In this document: one piece after another, positions 1 through 12,269 of the stretch
Position numbering within the stretch: the first letter of the stretch is position 1
How the letters are laid out: each line of letters opens with the position of its first letter
Translations under genes and position numbers: made by a program
The notes under the pieces: generated by a model
Seen by the model: only the letters and a program-made list of their open reading frames with translations
The model's database searches: none
What the model was told of the DNA's origin: nothing
NCBI GenBank assembly: GCA_905250025.1
Contig: CAJNOJ010000174.1
Coordinates: forward strand, 160,799 to 224,798
Source of the DNA: Adineta ricciae
Lineage: Eukaryota; Rotifera; Eurotatoria; Adinetida; Adinetidae
Direction of reading: 5' to 3'
DNA: 64,000 bases

Positions 1-6
1 ATCCAA

Positions 7-3000
7 TTAAACAATCTGTAGACGGAAACCAAGCGATGTTACCTGTTCTTCGAGACCTTTAACACGGGCTCGATGTGCTTTCTCTCGTGCTTCTAAAGCA
101 CGCTCAGCAGCGGTCTGAGAAGATCGAATACGTTCAGTTTCAGCTTCTGTTTCACGTCGATTTCGAGTTGTTAAGTCAATCAAACTAAAAGAAAATATTC
201 ATCATTATTTGATTTACGAAAATTTCACAAGATCAACTACCGTTGTGCATGTTGTTGTTCGGATTCATTCAAAGCTGCTTGTAAGTGTTCGACTTGACGT
301 TGTAAAACAATGTTTTCTTCTTCTAATCGACGGAATTGTCGATCGAATTCCGCGCGATCCCACGAACGAATAATATCTTCAGTGACTACACGTTCACGTT
401 CGACCTATGGGACAAGTTTCTACTCGAAGAACACATCGATCAAAGCGACAACGTACTTTATCCAATGTTTTTCTCAAAACATGTTTATCTTTTTCTAAAC
501 GTAGTTTGGATCTTTCAGCTTCGCGTTTCTCCAGATCAAGATTGCCTAATTGGCGTTGTAAAAGAGCATTCTTCTCTTGTAATGCTTGTTTATCAGCAGT
601 TAAAATCGAAATCTTTTGAATCACTTCTTGTTCACTCTCTTGCCGTTGAACAAGAAGCTGAAACACAAAGCAACACATTTCTCTTATCTCCGTCATCGTT
701 CTCCTTCAGTCTGTATATGACATACTGTATTCGCATTTCGTAATTGATTTTCTAGTTCATGTCGTCTCATTTCTGAATCGGTAACTTCGTTTTGCAGATG
801 ATGTACACGTTCGAGTAATTCGTGATTTTGTTTTTTAAGTTCACTAACTTGTGATCTAAACAGACAACAGTTGCTTTATTATTGCCGTTTGAACACTATC
901 GTATCTTTTACCGTGATTGTTCAAGTTTATCTTGGAGAATACGACGTTCAGATTCGTTACTTTGTAAGGCACCTTGAATACCACCAAGTTTTTGTTGTAA
1001 GTCAGCTGCTTGATAATTCGTTTGAGATAATGTTTGATTCAATGATTGGACGCGATTTTTCAAGCTTGATTCACCTTCTTCAGCTTTAGCTAATGTCAAA
1101 GAAAGACGATCAACGCTCAATTGTAATGATTGACATCTTTCTTCGCGATCCTAAACAAGATGTTTTCTTTTTTCCGTTCGATCGTCATTTTTTCTAATGA
1201 TTTACTTGAATTTGTCGAATTAATGTTTCACATCGTTCTTGATGTACTTGAATTTCGGTGTCTTTGTCAGTGAGAATCATATTTAAACGTTGAAGTTCAC
1301 CTTCCAATCCTCGGCGAGTCATTTCTAGCTCAGTTGCACGAGCTTCGGTTTCGTCTAATGCACGTTTCAATTGACGTTTTTCGTCTGTCAAGCGTGATTC
1401 GCCCGACTTCGACAAGCCAAGTTTTTCCTAAGAAAAGCAGAAAGCATGTCTAAGTTACCGTTTTCTCGAAATCGGTGCACAACTTACAGTTAGTTGTTTC
1501 TTTTCGTTATCCAACGATATTAATTGACGTTCAAGTGCAGTCATTTGATCTAACATTGTCTTACGTTCACGTTCGCTTCGACGGATGGTGTCTTCTTGTA
1601 ATAGTAAAGCGTTTTGGGCACCTTGTAGACGAGTATCCACACCTTTTTTGTCTATAGAGAGAATAATCAGTAAATGAATACGTGTTTCGAATGAAATATT
1701 GATAATTTACCTTCTTCGAATGACATTAACGTTTTTTGTAATTGATTAAAACGTTGTTCAGTTCTTACAAGATTATCTTCTAACTCTTTGTTTGCTCGAC
1801 GTAGCACAGCAGCTTCAGCTAGATGATAAAGAAAGAAGTATTGATTCGATGGAGATATTTCGGTTAAATAGCTTTCTTACCAGCGCAATCATCGCGTTCA
1901 CGTTCGGTAGTAATAAAGTTTTGAACAAAGTCACGTAGAGCTGTACGGATTTGTTCGGGATCAACATCAGCTACATCAACATAAGTTGAACCAGGCGAAC
2001 GACCGCGTTCACGTTCGCCTTCGTAATCAGGTGATCGAGAACGTTGATGTGGACTTCGTGATGTTCGTCGTAAGATGGGCGATGCGCGATTTTCGTTACT
2101 ATCGAAGCCTTTTGTTGGTGAAATTGGTCGGCGACGAACTGGACTTGGTGAACGACTTCGAAGTCGTGTACTACTGCTACTGCGTGAACCATAGCCAATT
2201 GTACGACGTAAACTAGACACGATACTGCCTAATTTGTATTCCGCATCTCGTTTAGCTCCTTCGACACTAAATGAAAAACGAGTTTTTCAGTAAGGTTATT
2301 TCCTTTCATAAAGATCAATGTCGATCTTACCGCGCTAATTGTGTATCAAGGGCACTTGCTCGTCCTTCAGCACCTGATAACACGACACGTAATTCCGATA
2401 TCATTTGATTTGCACCTTCAAGTGCTAATTCAACGTTTCGTCGTTCCTCAATTGCTTTACGTTCTAAAAATTAATCAAATAAAACTCAAGTCATTGTTCT
2501 CTTTGGGACTAATTTTCAAGATTGATTCTTACCGAGACGTCGAGCATCTTCGACAGCTAGTTGATAATCTCGATCTTTCATTCGTTGTTCATCTTCTAAT
2601 TCGACGTAATGTCGTTGAATATTCGCTAATTCTTTACGGAGAACTTCGCGTGATGCTTCTGCTTCGACAAATCTTTGTTTTTGTCCAAACACTTCGCGGC
2701 GCATCTCTTCTTCACGTTGTTCATCTTGACGAACACGATCACCCAGCTCTTCGACTTCTTTGGATTTTTTCTTTGTTTCGCCATCGAGCATCTTCACATG
2801 ACGACGAAGTTCTTGCAATTCACGGCGTGCTTCCAATCGCGAGCGTTCAACATCACGTAAATTATGACGTAACTCATTCGCATCCTTTTGACATTGGGAT
2901 TTTTGTTCATCAAGCACTAGAAAAACAAATACAAATCACTTTTCATTACTGGAAAGGAGCTTTTCTTGTATACAATACCGATAATCCGTTGTTTGGCTTC

Positions 3001-6000
3001 TTCGAATAATTGTCGAAGATCGATCTTCTCATTTTCGACACTCTTCAATTTCGTACGTAGATCGTCACCTGAACGTAATGCTAATTCTTTGTCTCGTTGT
3101 TCATCTTGTAAGTAGCGTTTCAAATCCTGAATTTCTTTTCGTTGAACAGTCAAGTTCTCTTCGTATTCGCGAACACGTCGATTACTTTCTATCAGATCAC
3201 GTTTTAATTGATCACGACTATCTTCAGTTAATTTCAATTGAGTTTTCAGTTCGAAATTCTCATGAGTTTGCAATTGTTTTTGTTGACGCAATTGTTCAAT
3301 ATCGGAAGTTAAAGCCTTGATATCACGATCATTAGCAAGTGCAGCATCTTCGAATTTCACTTGGAATCTCTTCAATTCATCTTGTAACGAACCAATCACT
3401 TGACGATCTTGTTCGGTACGTAAAGCAGCGTCACGTCGAACTTTGTCGAATTCAACTTGTAAACGTAATAAATCATCTTTTGTTAAGGATAATTTTTCTG
3501 CTAGAGCATTTCGTTCAGATTGGGCAATCGAAAGAAGCTAGAAGACAAACGAATGATTATGTATGAGGAAAAAAGAAGAGTTTACCTTCTGTTTTTCGTT
3601 TTCTGCTTCGATTAACGCTTGATCACGTTCGGTCACAATGTTCGCCAATTCATAATGTAGATCTTCTTTTTCTTTTTCGTATTTTTGGATCAATTCATCC
3701 TTTTCACGTGATAATTGTCGAATGATTTCTTCTCGACCAGTTTCCAAATCCTGACGAAGTTTCTCTCGTTCACGTGTCATACGTTCAATATCATCTTCAT
3801 GAGCTTGATGATGCTGTCGAATAGCTGATTCTTTATCTTGTTCGAGTTGAGTTAATCGTTGTTGTAATTGATCACGAGTACGAGCTGATTTCTCAATTTC
3901 ACCATTCAATTCCAAATGAAGTCGTTGGATTTCATTTTGTAATTGTTCTTTGCGAAGAAGTAATTCTTGATTCTCACCTTCCAATTGTTCTTTACGAACT
4001 TCGAGTTGACTGACGGTACTTTGCGCTTCGTACAGACTGGTTTCTAAAGCTTCTTTCCTAGTAGAAACAAAAAACACACAAAGATGAATGATTTTTCTCG
4101 GATTTTTCTACATACTCAGCACGTAAGGCACTGATTGTCTAGAAGAGAAAAGAAAACTTTCATTTTGGAAAATGTTAGATGAAAAACAAAGAATTTACTG
4201 AATTCAATGTTTGATTGTCACGTTCGGAGCCGGTTAAGTCAACAACGAGATTACCACGTTCTTTCGTTAAGTCTTCTTTTTCTTTATTCAATCGTAGATT
4301 ATGATCGCTCAATCGTTGGATATCTTTCTTCGCGGCGATCAAATCTTCAGCTAATGTATTTTTCAATCGTGTCATCTAGAGCAGAAGCATTTTGCATGTG
4401 TATATTCGTAAGACTTCTCATCTTACATGTTGGAATTGTTCGATGATTTCAGCTTTTTCTTTGTTAACAATGCTTAATTCTTCTTCAATTTGTTGACGAC
4501 TAACTTCTGTTAATTGAAGGCGATGATGAATGGCTGAAACGAAGAGATTGCATGTTTACATGAAGGATCTCTCCAGACGAAATACTCACTATCACGTTCG
4601 TTCTCCACATCGATTTTTTCTTGTTCGACTTTGACCAATTCCTAAAGAATAATTCTCATGAATCGAATACAGTACTATGAAGTTCATTACTTGTCGGAGT
4701 GTGGATTTATCAAGTTCAACATCAGATTTTTCATTGTGAATAGCGTTCTTTTCTTGTTCGACCTAAATTTTCGAGAAAAAAAAGCGAAATATTTCGAACT
4801 GAAACTATCGTCGCCTTACCAAAAGGATGATCTTATTCAATTCGATTTTATCTTGAGCCAAACCTTCGTTAAGTGCTTGAACTTTACAAAGAAGATCTCG
4901 TAAAGCTGCACTTTCGCTTCGTTCTTTGCTGACTTCGAGTTCGACTTCAGCGCGATAGGATTCAGATCGTGAAAGTGCATCAGCTAAACATTTCACAATG
5001 ACTAATCTTTCGGAAAAAAAAGTTCATGAAACTTACAAAGAACAAGTTTTTCTTGTGTGAGAACATCTTTGGCTAGTTTTTCTTTGTGGTATTGCTCGCG
5101 TAATTCTGTGACATCTTGTTTCAATTGCGAGATTTTGTTCTCGAGATTCTCGATGATTTTTATACAACGTTCGTTTTCTTTCACTTGACGAATTTTATCT
5201 TTGAATAAATCTTCTTTTTCTTCTTCGAGAATATCGCGTTGACGTTGAATATCCGTATTCGCTTGTTGTAAACGATCGCAATCAGCACGTAATGAATCGA
5301 TTTGTGAATTCAATGTCTGGAAGAGTCAAATTCATTAAGAAGATCTTTAAGACAGAGTGAGAATAACTTACTAGACGGATTTTTTCCATGTTTGTTCGTT
5401 CGAAATTTGATGTTTCCAATGCTGATTTCGATCGATCACGTTCATTCGCGGTATCATCAAATTGTCTTCGTAGTTCCTCGATCTGTAGTTTATACGAAGC
5501 CGCTTTTTGATCCAATTGTCGTCGTTCAGCATCGCTTTGATTCAATTGATCCTTCAATTGTTGATTTGCTTCTCGTGCCCCATCTAACTTGGTTTGTAAA
5601 TCATGCACCTATATTTAACAAAAATAACCATATTGGAAATGGAATTCGATCTGTTTGCAAGTCTCAAGGTTGTGTCTTTATTGATTATTAAACTATTTCA
5701 GAACAGGAAAACATAGTAGTAGGCAATGATTAGAGGAAACAACGAATCATTGTCAAGGTATAGCATGACAATGAATAAATAAGATGGGACCCCTGAATGT
5801 ATTCAAAGCGAAAAATAGAGTAAAACTTCAGTTGTACATTGTTTAGTTTGTTTAGTGTGCGTCGGTTTAGAAAAGTACTCCTCCTCTTCTGATCAGATAA
5901 TTATTAGGTTTCCAACGAAGTGGAATCTAAACGGACGATGGAAGGAAAAGTTTGATAGTTTTAGTTTGTTAACAATATATGATCTAATACAAAGGTGACT

Positions 6001-9000
6001 ACGAAGAGGAGCAGAGAGATGCTGTACCTGGACTTGACGTTTGTTCAAAGCAGCATGAACAGCACTGAATGTACTGTCGCCATACGATGGTGAAACATTA
6101 CGGGAATGTGGTCGAGAGGCTTGAGTCGCACGCTGAGGTGAGTGTGATCGAGGCGAACGAATACTAAATAGAAAAAAGAAAGACATCATTAGTTTATCAA
6201 TGAAAGAATATTGAGCCTTTTTGCAAATAATTGAATACCGCAACCTACTCATAGTCATGAAGGAAAACCTCAGTTGAACGTTATATTGTAAATACTTTAT
6301 GAAATATTGATTATGGAAATGCAAATCAGGATACAATTTGCCATTGAACAAACAAATTCTTAAAAATAACATTACGCTCTTAATAAATTAAAACTGTATA
6401 TGTAACCATGAAGAGTGACGACGAAGAGAAAGAAAAAAAGTCTTGATTCATTCAAGGTCAATGAAAAGAATTCTATTAATCTTTCTAACTCATTTAATAG
6501 TGCAGTTCAACATTCCGACAGTTATTGTCATGTCCATCATCGAAGGAAAGGTAACCTTGATGTTTTCATGGAAGATCAACTGACATAGATAACAATGACG
6601 CAAAAGTTCATCTTTTGTCTTGGAAGTCAAATCTCTCGTTTTCTTTTTATAAACTAATATGATGAATTACCGTTTTTTTTTTCAAGTAGATCAATTTCTT
6701 AAGCACAATTTTCGTCAAGGTTCTTTTAATTTTTGTTGTTCTATTTCTCTTTCGTCAGAAAGCCTTGGAGAAAATTTATTTTAAAACATCACACTTTTTT
6801 TGTTTCGAATTCTCTCTCACCCTTCTCGCTCGTTTTTTTTCTCAGTTAAATTAACTACGAGAAACCGTTCGATGATGTCTGTTCAAAATCAAAACTAACA
6901 ATATAATGTCTCTTACGTTAATCACGAAAAATAGAAAAGGAGAGAAAGGTAATTTGTAAATAAGTTCTTTAGGAGCAACTTCTTGTTTCTATTTTAAAAG
7001 CTTTCTTGCCATTTTTTTAGCTTGAGAAAGAAAGAGAATCCGAATAGTTAGAGTATGTGAAAGTGTTACATGGAATGTTTTCTTCATCTATCTGCTCGCG
7101 TAAGTAAAACAAAACGTGAATTTCAATCACATACCGACTGTAACCTCGATCAGGTGATTCGAATCGATCAGTGCCACTGGCACCACCTCGAACAGGTGAT
7201 AAGCGTCGAGGCGATGATCTGCCTGCATCATGTCCATCATACCGGTCATCTTCATCATTGAGCACTGCTTGTGCTATGTCACGTAAACGTTGATGGAGTC
7301 GTTCGGTATCACCATTGATTTCTCTTGTACGTGTCTCAAGAGTCGAAGAAGAGCTTTCCTAGAAAAGAAAACGGCACTTTAGACATAGTTATTCATCGAT
7401 TCTGATCCATAATTAATCAACGAACCCGGTAGCAGTATGTGGTCATTTAACAGAGAAATATACAGAGTAAAAAGAAAGGAAAAGAAACTTGAAGAAGTTC
7501 AGAAGTGCTTGCAAGAACAATGAACAAAAAAGCTTGGCTTGTTGCTCTAGTAATTTTCTTTCATCTAGTTGACCACGCATTTCCGTTGTGACTCGTACGC
7601 GCAACAGTCATACAAAGAACTCTGATGATGAGATTTGTATTAAGTTTTTTTCATACCTGTGTTCGTCGATACATAATGATGGTGGTCAGACAAGAACCGC
7701 AAATCAAATCAACAATTTTTGATGAATGAATGAAAACGAAACACGAGAAGAAGAAAAGAGAAGAATTGATGTTGAAGGCGGTAGTACTTATGCACACGGC
7801 ATGACGACGATGAAGAGAATTTTTCTTCGCTTTCTCTCTCTCTCTCTCACTTACTTTGTCTCCTTTCTTTCCCACTCGTTTGCTCTTTTTTTTCTCTCTA
7901 TAAAATAGTTTTAACAAAAAAAAAAAGAAAGAAAAGAAAGAATACCATCAAACATCACCACCAGCATCTTATTTCATTTCGCAAATTCTTCTACTTATAC
8001 TTTTCTCACTAACTATCAGAGTTGCATTCAAATTAGACGAAGAAGATTCGTCAAAATAGAAATTTGAGCAAGTTTTGTAAACAACTTTTGCTCTTCAAAA
8101 GTCTAGTTGGTTTCTAACAACAAGCACAGTTGTCAGTCTGCGGTTTTCAACACAGATTCGATTTTAACTTATGTTGTTCGTACTATTGCTTCTAATGAGC
8201 AAGATGAGATCGTTGGCAGACGGCGTTCGTCGGTGTTATTCTTCAATTACAAGTGTCTGACAATATTGCTATCAAATTTTTCAAGTGCTAATACTAATGA
8301 TGAAACAACTCTGGGTACTATTTATATTTCTCCTCTACTTAATGACCACTAAGGGTGAATCGGACAACTCTACATTGAATCAGTATCAAGTTCCATTCAT
8401 TTTCTTGTCATTCGCTATAGCGATTGTCTATTTCACTCTTTTATTCGTCTATGTATTTCGTTATCGTATTTTCAGAAAATCGGTACCGATCAAGATCGAT
8501 AGTCAGAGTCGTTTCTCCAATCGTCATAGAATGCCGATTAAGCACGATGTACTTAATCGATTTTTACACCGTTTAAAACCGACTACCAAAAGATTAAATG
8601 AATAAACGGTGAGGAAACAATAAAAAAAGATTTGATTACAAGGTAAATGAGGCAACGAGAGAGGAAAAAGCTAAATAGATTGAATTGTGTATAGATTATA
8701 CACTCACCTTCGCAACCGCACTGCGTTGCAACATCTTTACGGGGAATCAGCCGCAAACAATCACAGATCGACAACTAATGTTACCAGTTGTTGTTTGATT
8801 TTCTTTCCAGCACAGTCGTCACTAATGCCGCAGAGTAAATAATCGCGTCCTCTGCTATGTAATATATTAGGAGGTTTCTCTGATCAAAATACCTTCGTTT
8901 TTTTCTCTGTCAATCACTATTCTCGATTTTTTCTTTTCTTCTCGCGATCAATCATTTCTCCAGTTATTTAAATTGACTGATATGTAGATTAGTAAATAAT

Positions 9001-12000
9001 AGTGCACAGTCAATAAACAAAATAGAAGAGAAGCTTCTCCAGTAGACACAATCAATTCTTTCTTCTGGTAATGAAATGTTGTTTTTGAGTTGTGACGACT
9101 ATGAATTCGAAAAAATGCGCTGCAAAATTTCAATCGAGCATGTGAAAGTCATTTTGTACTGCTCGAAATTTTCAAGCCGAACGTTTGTCTCTTCTGTTTT
9201 AACAAAAAGCGTCGTTTGTTGATTCTGAAAATCAAGTTCGAAATGAAACAATTAGCCATCGAAACATCAGCACTGACAAAAAACGAAAAACGAACTGCTC
9301 GACACGTCAAATTTCATCGAAATACGTTCGGAAGTTTGCAGAAAATGTTCTTCCTTCACTCTGAAGTTTATTCTGCTACATTGTATCGATATTATAAGGT
9401 ATCTCAATGATTACTTTATATATGGTAATAGTCCAACTTACAAGATTGTATGTTAGTCTAGTCATAATGAGAAGCAATTGAAATCACATGTATTTTTCTT
9501 ATTCAAGCCATAAGTTATAAAATAACAATCATTTAGACAATAAAAACCACTTTAAATACCGTAAAAATTTCTATTTTATAATTAACATTCAACAAGATTT
9601 CAAAAACTATGGATATCATTGATCAGTTTTCTTAAATAACCTTTCTATTCAACTAAAGAACGAATCGATCGGTTTGTTAAACAAACGAATAAATAACAAA
9701 ACCATATTCTCTCTTAGACGAAATATCAGGCCGAGCATACACAGTCACCCTCTTGCCTGAAGCATTCTATCGATGATAAGAACTCATTATATAATGCAGG
9801 CAGTACTTAAATTGTTTAACAGTCGTCCGCAGTTATTGATTATGTAAATCAAAGAGTGATTTTAATGTACCGAATTAATGAAATCAACGAGTGTCACAAT
9901 CATTTGACTTATCGCCGTCTTGTTCGTACATTACTTCAGACAAGTTTTTTTTTCTTCTTCTTCTCCTCTCGGTATTACGAATTGTGATTCAGGTTAAGTA
10001 GCAGATGGAAAAAAAGTTCTAAGCTAAGTACTAATCAAGGACGAGATTTCTTTTACATATTGACTATTTTGTTGTAACTTTATTGAGAAGGAGATTTTCT
10101 AAGGTTTTCATGCAAGATTACGCGAACTTAACAAGCTTCTTTCTTTCGATCGGAATTTCGATAAGAGAAACGAGACAAACCGTTGCTTGTTGATGTGTTT
10201 GTTTAGCACGTGCTAGAGTATTGATAGTGCCATCTTTTTCAGCTAATTGAAGGCGTAGTTTTTCATTCAATTCTGCTAAATCTTGCGATCTAAATTATTC
10301 GAAGATGATCAGATGATTGATCGAGTTAAAAGAACAAGTTAGTCGTACTTTTGTTTCAAATCAGCAATTTCGCGTGACTTTTCACGAATTTGACTTTCTA
10401 GATTTGTGCGATCATTGCGTTCGCGTTCTATGGCCGCCTGTTGAAATGTATCAGTTTGTGAAACGAAATGAAGAAACATTCTTCAACTCGATCTAACCTG
10501 TCCCTGAGTTTCAGCTGCTTTCGAGGTTGTCAAGAACCCGAAACAAGCACTTGTTAATGAACGACCCGTTTGAGCGAGATCATTACGAACACGCATCAAA
10601 TCACGTTCAGTTGTGCCTTTTAATTCAGTGAATTGTTTACGAAACGAAACAATATCACGCCATAGCTCGTACATCAAGTTATGTTCTTTATTGTAATATT
10701 GGTTGAAAACCTGAAGAGACGTTCAATTTATGAAAGAATAATGAATTAGCGCGGCGAACAAACCCGTTCCTCTTCTTTCCAATCGCGTGTTTTTTGAGTA
10801 TATTCATCACGAACATGATTCAGTTCAACGGTGACTCGACGTAGTTCTTCGCTCAATTGTTGATTAGCTAAATGAGCTTGATCGATCTGATCTCGTAAGA
10901 CTGTGTTCAATTGGGTCAAATTGATACTTCTACAATATCGAAAGAAATTCCATCAATCAAACATGATCTTCAGTGTTGTAGAAGCTGCAATCAAGGCCAA
11001 CGGTAAGTCTTAAGCAACAAATCATGCTAAACCACAAAATCGCGTTGCTCTTCTCTTTTTCTCATCAACAATTCAGCATTGCTAATTGACAACAAGATTT
11101 CAAAATCTCATTTCCTTTTTGTTTTTTCTTCAAATATAAAACCAATATCACTTACTTTTGCTTTTCACTTTCAAGTGTCGTTGTTGTCGTGTCTTGGTCT
11201 TCTTCATTTTGTATTGTGTGAGATTCATAGTTTATTGTTGTTGTTCGCGATGATGGACGTTGACTAGTTGCCTAGTTACGGATGAAGAGAAAAAAAGGAA
11301 ATCAAGAGAAGTAAAGTTTTTCTTTATGCAAATATTGATATTTACTGTTTGTCGAAGACGATCCATATCGGCTTGGTGCTGTTCGATCAGTAATTCTAAT
11401 TCCGTACATCGACTTTTATATTGCAAAACCTGTGAAAGAAGGAATTTGAATGTTATGGATTATCATTGTTTGATTTACTTTTTGTTGAAGTTTTTGCACT
11501 AATTCCGCTTGTTTCAATTGTCCTTCTTGATAATTCGATAGTTTTCGTTTGTAATTCTGATGTTCCTCTTCAAGTTTTCGTCTCAATTCGATATTCTGTT
11601 GAACTAGAATGTGTTGTTCAGAGTCACTGCTTATCATTTCTGCTCCGATGTCTACACCTTGCGCCCGTAATGCTTGTTCGAGCTAAATGAAACGCAAATT
11701 CCAATGAATTCAAATCTCTTCATTCTTTTAAATAATAAAAAAAACACATTCGATTGTTTGGAAAAAAACGTTTTTATTCGAGTTGTGAAGAGACGCGACC
11801 ATTGTTTTATTTTTGTTTGACCAATTTTTTGAAATAATAAAACTAATTTATTTATAAATTCTTACTCGATCGGAGAGAGCATTGTAACGAATACTCAGTT
11901 CGTCTTTTTCAGCACGTGTAAGATTCAGCATTGTCTCCACACGATTTAACTCATCGTTAAGATAACGATTCTCCTCGACTAATTGAGTAGGATTGGATGT

Positions 12001-12259
12001 CGCCATGAGATTCCGGTTGGATCTGTGATTTGAATTAATGCGTGGTGAGTGAGATTGCGTCAAGGGTGGAGTGTTAAGACGAGCTAAACGATTGTCGTCG
12101 ATGTCATCATCAGGAGAAAGAACTTCTTCCAGGCGCTGAAAAAGAAAACGAAGTTTATTTGTCTTTGCTCTTAACAAACTGTTGAGAAAAATCGAATTGT
12201 CTCTACATCGAGAACTCTATACCTACAACGATCGATTGAACAATATCATCATCTGCCAT
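7..12259 (-). CDS. CROCC: Rootletin (ciliary rootlet coiled-coil protein)
   Basis: Structural protein of the ciliary rootlet and of centrosome cohesion. About 29 exons read on the minus strand: first exon 12259-12227 (MADDDIVQSIV), then 12136-11865, 11682-11479, 11430-11347, 11271-11157, 10929-10767, 10710-10498, 10438-10349, 10290-10169, 7358-7137, 6163-6028, 5610-5372 and on to about 186-7. The order of recognisable blocks matches vertebrate rootletin throughout: ENRYLNDELNRVETML, AEKDELSIRYNALSDR, YKRKLSNYQEGQLKQAELVQ, LRDIAQAVLND, ALNKRQVQVQ, VERSRLEARRELQELRR, DPEQIRTALRDFVQ, KREAERSKLRLEKDKHVL, HRARVKGLEEQV. Almost all of it is predicted coiled coil, interrupted by Ser-Pro-Arg linkers at 7220-7137, 6163-6090 and 2200-1990. 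The last exon ends in TAA at 7-9 after GLEEQV. A possible GT donor just before that stop means the true C-terminus could lie outside the window. A splice-acceptor-like sequence ends 10 bases before the start codon. Confidence 0.95.
7359..10168 (-). other. Large rootletin intron
   Basis: Intron of about 2.8 kb between the exon ending ...LARAKQTHQQ and the exon starting ESSSSTLETRTREI. Acceptor TTTTCTAG lies next to 7359. It is far longer than the usual 50-70 base introns here. Apart from the nested small gene at 8297-8605 I see only AT-rich, low-complexity sequence in it, for example TC-rich runs near 7835-7900. Confidence 0.7.
8297..8605 (+). CDS. Small single-pass membrane protein nested in a rootletin intron
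   Basis: Family not recognised. The product is 102 residues (ATG at 8297; a second ATG follows at 8300). It starts with a signal-peptide-like stretch (MKQLWVLFIFLLYLMTTKG) followed by a short polar segment with an N-x-S/T site (DNSTLN). Next comes a hydrophobic helix of about 24 residues (from VPFIFLSFAIAIVYF), then a basic tail of about 45 residues rich in R, K and H. This fits a small type I membrane protein with a short ectodomain. The gene lies on the opposite strand inside the largest rootletin intron (7359-10168). An acceptor-like TTTTTCAAG ends 11 bases before the ATG. AATAAA overlaps the end of the ORF at about 8601 and another follows at about 8621, as expected of a complete transcription unit. 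Without homologues, chance occurrence of an ORF this short is possible, but the organised layout argues against it. Confidence 0.5.
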   Translation: MMKQLWVLFIFLLYLMTTKGESDNSTLNQYQVPFIFLSFAIAIVYFTLLFVYVFRYRIFRKSVPIKIDSQSRFSNRHRMPIKHDVLNRFLHRLKPTTKRLNE

Positions 12260-12269
12260 GCGAATTTGT

